DNA of 11,637 nt, taken from NCBI GenBank assembly GCA_964388275.1, contig CAYLZD010000072.1, forward strand, positions 1-11,637, in the 5' to 3' direction. Positions within the stretch are counted from its first letter, which is position 1. Each line of letters starts with the position of its first letter. A model generated the notes under the pieces. It did no database searches, was not told where the DNA came from, and saw only the letters and a list, made by a program, of their open reading frames with translations. A program made the translations under genes and the position numbers. Shown here piece by piece: positions 1-4,134 of this stretch. The DNA comes from JARYLZ01 sp964388275 (GTDB taxonomy: Bacteria > Bacteroidota > Ignavibacteria > SZUA-365).

Positions 1-66
1 ATAAATCATTACGGGGACGAGGTAGTCATGGTGGCTGCAGTGGGAGGCGCCGGCGTATCCATGTAG
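1..66 (+). CDS. Possible C-terminal tail of an upstream gene (partial)
   Basis: Frame 1 is open from the first base to a TAG at 64-66 and ends in a hydrophobic, small-residue stretch (VVMVAAVGGAGVSM). That looks more like protein than random translation. Only 21 codons are visible, so an open frame by chance is quite possible and no family can be assigned. The next 165 bases (67-231) hold no gene. They contain a short hairpin (ACTCG/CGAGT, 155-168) and the leader of the following OmpA-type gene. Confidence 0.25.
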   Translation: MNHYGDEVVMVAAVGGAGVSM

Positions 67-231
67 AGGCGTGCCGGGATGCAAAGCGGATGAGCGGCGT
101 CGCGGTCAAGCATGATGGATGTGATATTTATCGGGTTCTCAGCCTAGTGTATGCACTCGAATCCGAGTATCAGGAAATGACGCCACCTGCGGCATTATCA
201 TCATTTCATAAACTTTAGCCGGAGCTCATTT

Positions 232-1581
232 ATGAACAACCGGATTAATCCGTTCTCAAAACTTTATGTTCTTTCGCTGATCGCAGTCGCCGTTCCTAAT
301 GTGACTCACTCACAGATTCCCAGCCACGTCCGCTTCTCGATGGGCCAAGTTTGGGGAAACGACGATTTGGCGCCCGTAACGGGGGAAACCTTCCAGCTCG
401 CTCAAAGCGGACTTGTGCCTTTCATGCAGATCGATATAGGAGCGGCGGTTTCCCGGCCCCGCGGTTTATGGAATCCGGCGGTTTATCTGGGTTTCTCCAA
501 CTACGGCGCCATCGAATCATACAAGGTAAAGCTGCCCGAGTACCAGACAAGATTCTCCGCGAACCTCTTCTCGCTGCAGTTCGAGAATGTGTTCCCCATA
601 ATTGCTCATGAAACCGCCGGATACGCAATAATCGGTTTCGGCGCGGGAATAGGGGGCGGATTCTTATGGGGCGAGTCGAACGTGCGTGCGGATCCGTACT
701 TCCGCGCAATGCCCTATTACACCGGGAAAGATCTGGAGGAATCAGCCATGACCTTCTCCTCTTTCGTGATTCCGATGGAGCTGTTTGTGCAGTACAAGCC
801 CGGCCACCGATGGAATATAGACCTCGGCGTGCAGGGCACGTACACGACGACGGATAAAATCGACCAATGGGAGGGATCATCTAACTTCAACGACGCGATA
901 GGATCTGTTTTCCTCAGACTGGGCGTTGCAATAGATGCCGCGTCCTCTCCTGGCGTTTGCAGCGGATTCGATTTTGCCGCCTACGACACGATAGCGATAT
1001 ACCCGAAGGAATACCCGAACAGGGTTATTCAGGGGATATTGTATCCCGGAACATATATTACGCACCCGCACGGCGCATATCGCATCGGTCCGGAAGCAAG
1101 AAGGATCGAGATCGGCGAAGAGCAGGAAATTAAGATATTCCTGCAGGAGGATTGGCCCATCGTTATCCATTGCGGCGACAGAGTTGTTTTATCCGGCAAC
1201 AGAAGGCCGGAGAACAGAGGAGGGCAGCAGATTTTCAGACAGAAGGAGGACATTTTGTTCCCTTACGGCAACTCCAAACTGCCGAAAGAATACACGGGAC
1301 GGCTGATCACGCTGGCGCAATTTCTGAAACGCGCGGGGAAATACAAGTTGTTTCTTCAGGGCTTCACGTCCGCAAAAACTAAACCCGGAAGAACGCCCGA
1401 GGCCGAACTGGCGCTGTGCAACAACAGGGTCAAGGCGGTGTATGACTTTCTCGTGAGCAATGGCATACCGAAATCGAATATCGATACGCAGACGCTCGAG
1501 TGCCTTCCCTTTGTCGGCAAGGACGATATTCCCAATTCCACAAAATGGCAGAAAGTTGAAGTGACGGCCATAAACGAGTAA
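232..1581 (+). CDS. OmpA-like outer-membrane protein with N-terminal barrel-type region
   Basis: This 449-residue protein is probably exported and anchored in the outer membrane. Residues 1-27 form a signal peptide (basic start, hydrophobic LYVLSLIAVAVP, cleavage near THS-Q). Residues 28-235 are rich in alternating aromatic and polar strands and glycine, as in an outer-membrane beta-barrel. Residues 245-335 form a beta-rich linker domain that I do not recognise. Residues 340-449 match the OmpA C-terminal fold: ILFPYGNSKLPKE corresponds to the usual 'LFDFNKSELKPE' strand, followed by LITLAQFLK and then NNRVKAVYDFLVSNGI, which corresponds to 'xxRAxxVxxYLxxxGI'. In the family this domain binds peptidoglycan through a conserved Asp and Arg. 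Here the Arg (about 399) is kept, but the usual GHTD segment reads GFTS, so the Asp seems absent and binding may be altered. The start is the ATG at 232, with a weak GGAG at 221-224. A palindromic repeat follows the stop codon. Confidence 0.85.
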   Translation: MNNRINPFSKLYVLSLIAVAVPNVTHSQIPSHVRFSMGQVWGNDDLAPVTGETFQLAQSGLVPFMQIDIGAAVSRPRGLWNPAVYLGFSNYGAIESYKVKLPEYQTRFSANLFSLQFENVFPIIAHETAGYAIIGFGAGIGGGFLWGESNVRADPYFRAMPYYTGKDLEESAMTFSSFVIPMELFVQYKPGHRWNIDLGVQGTYTTTDKIDQWEGSSNFNDAIGSVFLRLGVAIDAASSPGVCSGFDFAAYDTIAIYPKEYPNRVIQGILYPGTYITHPHGAYRIGPEARRIEIGEEQEIKIFLQEDWPIVIHCGDRVVLSGNRRPENRGGQQIFRQKEDILFPYGNSKLPKEYTGRLITLAQFLKRAGKYKLFLQGFTSAKTKPGRTPEAELALCNNRVKAVYDFLVSNGIPKSNIDTQTLECLPFVGKDDIPNSTKWQKVEVTAINE

Positions 1582-1600
1582 GCTCTTTGTCGGACACGCG

Positions 1601-1662
1601 CACTGCGGAGCGCAGGCGGCGAATGGTCTTGCCCACCGAAGCTCCGCGCAGCGAAGCGCAGG
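1601..1662. repeat. Interspersed palindromic repeat, two partial copies
   Basis: This lies 20 bp after the OmpA-type stop codon. Bases 1601-1619 match the 3' half of the element seen whole at 8198-8237 (GCGGAGCGCAGGCGG). Bases 1631-1662 then match most of a second copy (GCCCACCGAAGCTCCGC followed by GCAGCGAAGCGCAGG). GCGGAGC at 1605-1611 can pair with GCTCCGC at 1641-1647, so the two partial copies could fold together. The inner hairpin of the second copy is damaged (GCGAAGC for GCGGAGC). It could act as a transcript end for the upstream gene but has no T-run. The truncated gene copy begins 6 bp to its right. Confidence 0.7.
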
Positions 1663-1667
1663 ACAGA

Positions 1668-2099
1668 CCGGATTCAGCGGTCGAGCAAGCCCGACAGCCA
1701 GTGCAGCACGTTCAGCGCGAACCGCTCGTTGTCGTTGCCGGGGACGTTCATCCCGAATTTCATCTCCCGGCCGTCCGGAAAGCGGATCAGCTGCGCGGTC
1801 AGTTGGCTCGCCTCGCCGAGCGCGACGACGCGTCCTTTGCCGAAACGCATGGCGATACCCTGCGCGAGTCCGGCGACCGGCGCGGATCTCGAACCGTAAC
1901 TTCCACGCTCGTCCGGATTCCGCGCCGCCGCGTCCTCCGCGCGCAGATCCTCCCTCCCGGGCGCCTCCCGCGCGCTCGCGCTGAAGCGCAGCAACGCGGC
2001 CGCCGCCGCGGGAACGGACAGAGACTGGCCGGTGAAGGCCTGCACCTCCTCGCTTGCATCGCGTCCACTGAGTATGGGGTGCATCCCGAGCATCCCGTT
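1668..2099 (-). pseudogene. Truncated duplicate of the DUF4350-type gene (C-terminal third)
   Basis: These 432 bp align end to end with 7194-7634. By hand I count 16 substitutions and one 9-bp deletion, about 96% identity. Reading leftward it encodes the C-terminal part of the DUF4350-type protein, from LGMHPILSGRD to FALNVLHWLSGLLDR, with the same stop codon (1674-1676). The frame is intact, since the 9-bp deletion removes three residues (RSV) between two GCAC words. Everything encoding the signal peptide and the GATase1-like core is missing. The frame runs on past the homology to a TTG at 2162 through a poly-G tract, but that stretch has no ribosome-binding site and no protein-like character. 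It is best read as a non-functional duplication remnant. Expression as a short protein of up to 162 residues is possible but unsupported. Confidence 0.85.
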
Positions 2100-2123
2100 C
2101 GGCGTCCCCCATTCCCCGTTCTT

Positions 2124-2134
2124 CCCCCCCCCCC
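2124..2134. repeat. 11-bp poly-C homopolymer (poly-G on the minus strand)
   Basis: Eleven consecutive C lie just beyond the right edge of the truncated duplicate, inside its extended minus-strand frame. Such tracts slip during replication and in some bacteria switch genes on and off. They are also frequent sites of sequencing error. No functional gene is convincingly attached to this one. Confidence 0.9.
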
Positions 2135-2148
2135 GCCACCCAGGGATA

Positions 2149-2162
2149 TTGTCGATCGACAA
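2149..2162. other. Perfect 14-bp palindrome TTGTCGATCGACAA
   Basis: This is a perfect dyad centred on TCGATCGA, just right of the poly-C tract. The same GTCGATCGAC core appears in the larger palindrome at 3881-3905. It could be a protein-binding site or a chance occurrence. The rest of 2163-2301 shows no recognisable feature apart from the hairpin at 2253-2276. Confidence 0.4.
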
Positions 2163-2252
2163 ATCGACCGCTTGGAAATATTATTGACTTCTACGCGGAC
2201 GGCAGGGAAAGGAGCGGGAAGCTATTCATTGACCGTCGTTTATCGTCGGTAT

Positions 2253-2276
2253 GCCGCACCACCGCGGGAGTGCGGC
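2253..2276 (-). terminator. Hairpin downstream of the helical protein gene, possible transcript end
   Basis: GCCGCAC (2253-2259) and GTGCGGC (2270-2276) form a perfect 7-bp stem with a 10-nt loop, 26 bp past the stop codon of the minus-strand gene at 2302-3033. There is no U-run after it on the minus strand. It is therefore at best a weak or factor-dependent terminator, or a hairpin that stabilises the mRNA 3' end. Confidence 0.3.
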
Positions 2277-2301
2277 CTCCCGCCCCGCTCTCCGCCGCGC
2301 G

Positions 2302-3033
2302 TCAGAGGGGCTTCACCACGTCCCGCACTCCTGCTGTCTCGCTCTCCCGTTGTCCCACATCAGACGTTCCGCCGTTCTGCCGCCGCACTCCGAGGTCTTT
2401 AATGACCCTCGCGGCCGTGTAGCCGTTGTAGAACTCGAGCTCCCGGGAACGAAGGAGTTGCATGATGGTGTCGATATCCTCGTTGAGCAGGTCGTCGACC
2501 TCATCGAAGATTCCGGCCAGGTCCACTCTCGCGCCGACGCGCTCGGCCACGGCGCTGTCGCGGGAGTCGATGGTCAAAGAAAACGCCTCCTTCGCGCCGA
2601 CAAGGTCGTTGAGATCCGCGTCCGAGATTCCAAAATCCGCGAGCTGTGCATGCCGCGACACGGCTTCGCGGTGCATTATTCCGGCTGTTCTCAGCAGATC
2701 CAGATCCCGCGACTGCCGCAGTCGCGATTCGTTAACGTCGGCTTGAGCCATGAGTTCCGCGTCTTGTAGTTTGCGGCCGAGAGCATATAGGGCGCAGCGC
2801 ACCGTATTGAGTTTTTCCGACAGTTGTTCCTTGGCTTCCGCCTTCTTGTCTGTCTTGCCCTTTGCGATTGAGGTCTGCTTGATCGCGATACTTTCCAGCT
2901 CGGTCAACAGTTCGCGCAGATGAACTGCACGCTCCGCAAGCGCGGGCATGGCGCTCACTTTGTCCGGATTGCTTTCCAGATACGCCTGCACCGTGCGGTA
3001 CATCAATAACTTATTGGTTTGAAGTTTAGTCAT
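2302..3033 (-). CDS. Uncharacterised all-helical cytoplasmic protein (243 aa)
   Basis: I recognise no characterised domain. The protein starts MTKLQTNKLLMYRTVQAYL and has no signal peptide or membrane segment. It is rich in Leu, Ala, Glu, Lys, Arg and Gln throughout, so it should be a helical bundle or coiled coil. One predicted helix pair spans about residues 40-100 (LRELLTELESIAIK, then a KGKTDKKAEAKEQLSEKL stretch). The C-terminal part contains DIDTIMQLLRSRELEFYNGYTAARVIKDLG. From memory, similar short helical proteins with an 'EFYxxYxxARxIxDxG' ending recur in Bacteroidota genomes without assigned function. The last 25 residues are polar and likely disordered. The start is well supported: AGGAG lies 9 nt before the ATG at 3033. 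The gene stands alone and the palindrome at 3061-3074 may control it. Confidence 0.75.
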   Translation of the reverse strand: MTKLQTNKLLMYRTVQAYLESNPDKVSAMPALAERAVHLRELLTELESIAIKQTSIAKGKTDKKAEAKEQLSEKLNTVRCALYALGRKLQDAELMAQADVNESRLRQSRDLDLLRTAGIMHREAVSRHAQLADFGISDADLNDLVGAKEAFSLTIDSRDSAVAERVGARVDLAGIFDEVDDLLNEDIDTIMQLLRSRELEFYNGYTAARVIKDLGVRRQNGGTSDVGQRESETAGVRDVVKPL

Positions 3034-3060
3034 GAGAGATGCTCCTTTCGTTTTGTGGGT

Positions 3061-3074
3061 ATGAAACGTTTCAT
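3061..3074. promoter_or_regulatory. Perfect palindrome ATGAAACGTTTCAT, candidate operator
   Basis: This is a 14-bp perfect dyad with a central CG, 28 bp upstream of the ATG of the minus-strand helical protein gene, where promoter and operator elements would lie. A/T-flanked palindromes with a central CpG are typical of LacI/GalR-family operators, so this family is a reasonable guess. No regulator gene is visible in the window. I saw no convincing -33/-7 promoter pair beside it. Confidence 0.45.
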
Positions 3075-3358
3075 TTTACAGCAGGAGTACTGTTCAAGGT
3101 CGAAGCTTCGTCCGGATTCTCCGTGTCTGCCCTCCACGGCACGACCGGCCGGTGTTTGCAGGCGAAGCGTTAAAAATCCAACCTGCCCCCTTATATGCGC
3201 GAGCCGTCAATTTTGTTCCCGGGAAGTACATTGTTTTTTCACGGAACAAATCTTCGAATGCAGCTCGTATTAGCCGATTTCTGTAACAGAATCATTAAGT
3301 TCCCGATTTTTTTGCATTGCGGGAGAAAATATTTACGAGATCCGGGGAGAATCACATA
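3075..3358. other. Non-coding stretch with small dyads only
   Basis: There is no gene here on either strand. Short perfect palindromes occur at 3144-3153 (ACCGGCCGGT) and 3216-3225 (TTCCCGGGAA). A spaced inverted repeat TTTGTTCC/GGAACAAA lies at 3212-3219 and 3243-3250. Open frames running rightward from here into the repeat array are artefacts of the N gap and of the 21-bp period being divisible by three. Confidence 0.5.
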
Positions 3359-3595
3359 TCATTTTCGGTTTCACAGCAGGCATTTTCCAACTCACAGCAG
3401 GCATTTTCCAACTCACAGCAGGCATNNNNNNNNNNNNNNNNNNNNNNNNNNNNNNNNNNNNNNNNNNNNNNNNNNNNNNNNNNNNNNNNNNNNNNNNNNN
3501 NNNNNNNNNNNNNNNNNNNNNNNNNGCATTTTCCAACTCGCAGAAAGCATTTTCCAACTCGCAGAAAGCATTTTCGGTTTCACGAAAGGCATTTC
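3359..3595. repeat. 21-bp tandem repeat array interrupted by an assembly gap
   Basis: The unit is GCATTTTCCAACTC followed by ACAGCAG on the left of the gap or GCAGAAA on the right. Left units lie at 3359-3379, 3380-3400 and 3401-3421, with 4 bases of the next. Right units lie at 3526-3546, 3547-3567 and 3568-3588, with a degenerate unit after. The first and last units both carry the variant TCATTTTCGGTTTCAC / GCATTTTCGGTTTCAC in place of the central CCAACTC, so the array has matching ends. The array breaks at the N run, as expected for a tandem repeat longer than the reads. There are no unique spacers, so it is not a CRISPR. Confidence 0.9.
3426..3525. other. Assembly gap (100 N)
   Basis: Exactly 100 N. 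This is the usual placeholder for a scaffold gap of unknown size, so the true number of 21-bp units cannot be read. Confidence 0.98.
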
Positions 3596-3666
3596 GCGAC
3601 CGGCCGCTGCCATTGGCAACCTGAAATAGAGCTATCCTTTCAGGGCTGCTTTGGGGGACGGTGAGC

Positions 3667-3740
3667 GGGCCTGCCCACCGACCTGTCCGCCGGAGCGAAG
3701 CGTAGGCGGAAGCTCCGCGAAGCGGAGCGCAGGTGGGGAA
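3667..3740. repeat. Interspersed palindromic repeat, long compound form
   Basis: This shares both ends with the element at 8198-8237 (CGGGCCTGCCCACCGA at the left, GGAGCGCAGGTGGGGAA at the right). It carries an extra internal segment of about 29 bp that forms its own hairpin (TCCGCC/GGCGGA). The main hairpin is GCTCCGC (3712-3718), loop GAA, GCGGAGC (3722-3728). CCCACC near the left end can pair with GGTGGG near the right end, so the whole element can fold into a branched structure. It lies in a gene-free region and contains no reading frame worth calling. Confidence 0.75.
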
Positions 3741-3880
3741 CAGTTTGCAAATATTGCAATCTATAAGACATTTTTGTTTAATATTCTGCTTTTTAATCCA
3801 TAATCTTGTTTCCGAGGCAATTATCACAGATGTCGGCGCGCGACACTAACAAATCGTCGTCTCAATCATAATGCGATACC
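3741..3880. other. AT-rich non-coding stretch
   Basis: Base composition drops abruptly to strongly AT-rich between about 3742 and 3825, including TTGCAAATATTGCAA and several T-runs. TTTTTG (3771-3776) and TAATCTTG (3801-3808) resemble the two halves of a Bacteroidota promoter, but the spacing is 24 bp and the second element has one mismatch. I give this little weight. No gene is seen. Confidence 0.3.
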
Positions 3881-3905
3881 GGAAGCTCGTCGATCGACGG
3901 CTTCC
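3881..3905. other. 25-bp near-perfect palindrome
   Basis: GGAAGC (3881-3886), one unpaired T, the perfect dyad CGTCGATCGACG (3888-3899) and GCTTCC (3900-3905) make two 12-base arms with a single bulge. As DNA it could be a dimeric regulator site. As RNA it would fold back on itself, though with no real loop. It lies 230 bp upstream of the 984-residue protein gene and has no T-run, so a terminator role is unlikely. Confidence 0.5.
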
Positions 3906-4022
3906 CGCGACAGGAAGATCTCATCCATCGGTTGTTTTCTCCGCCGGCGATCTCAAAGGGACAATACATCCTTTTTGAAAGACGTTGCCTGAACCTTCAC
4001 GCCGGCTTGACATCAAGGATTG

Positions 4023-4118
4023 ACATTCGTCACCCGCTGTGACGGATGTATCGAGAAAGCGGTTCAATCCCAACCCGGCGGCCTCGTATCGAGGCCTGCC
4101 TGTCACATCCATTTTTTC
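4023..4118 (+). promoter_or_regulatory. Structured leader of the beta-helix protein gene, possible attenuator
   Basis: Hairpin 1 pairs ACATTCGTCAC (4023-4033) with GTGACGGATGT (4039-4049): 11 pairs including one G-U, with a 5-nt loop. Hairpin 2 pairs GGCGGCCTCG (4077-4086) with CGAGGCC and GCC (4090-4100): 10 pairs with one bulged T and a TAT loop. GGATGT from the 3' arm of hairpin 1 can instead pair with ACATCC (4105-4110), which is followed directly by ATTTTTT (4111-4117). The leader could therefore switch between an open form and a terminator-like form before the ribosome-binding site at 4125-4130. This is a reading of pairings only, and no known riboswitch class is recognised. Confidence 0.35.
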
Positions 4119-4134
4119 ATCAACAGGAGGAGAT

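Noticed and set aside
1587..2402. 271-residue open frame on the plus strand
   Set aside because: It is antisense to the DUF4350 fragment and gives an Arg/Pro/Ala-rich translation typical of the opposite strand of a GC-rich gene. The same shadow appears at 7134-7781 opposite the intact gene.
3359..3595. CRISPR array
   Set aside because: Units are directly adjacent with no unique spacers and there are no cas genes in the window.
3195..3827. Long open frames on both strands crossing the N gap with repeated HFPTHSR-, IFQLAES- or FCELENA-like heptads
   Set aside because: They arise because the 21-bp repeat is divisible by three and N codons are read as open. There are no start signals or protein-like flanks.
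4007..4035. Sigma-70 type promoter at TTGACA (4007-4012 or 4020-4025)
   Set aside because: No TATAAT-like hexamer lies at 16-18 bp, and the group's promoters have a different consensus. The second copy lies in the hairpin region.
4039..4134. Upstream start of the beta-helix protein at 4039
   Set aside because: It would put 32 polar residues in front of the signal peptide and has no ribosome-binding site, whereas the ATG at 4135 has AGGAGG.
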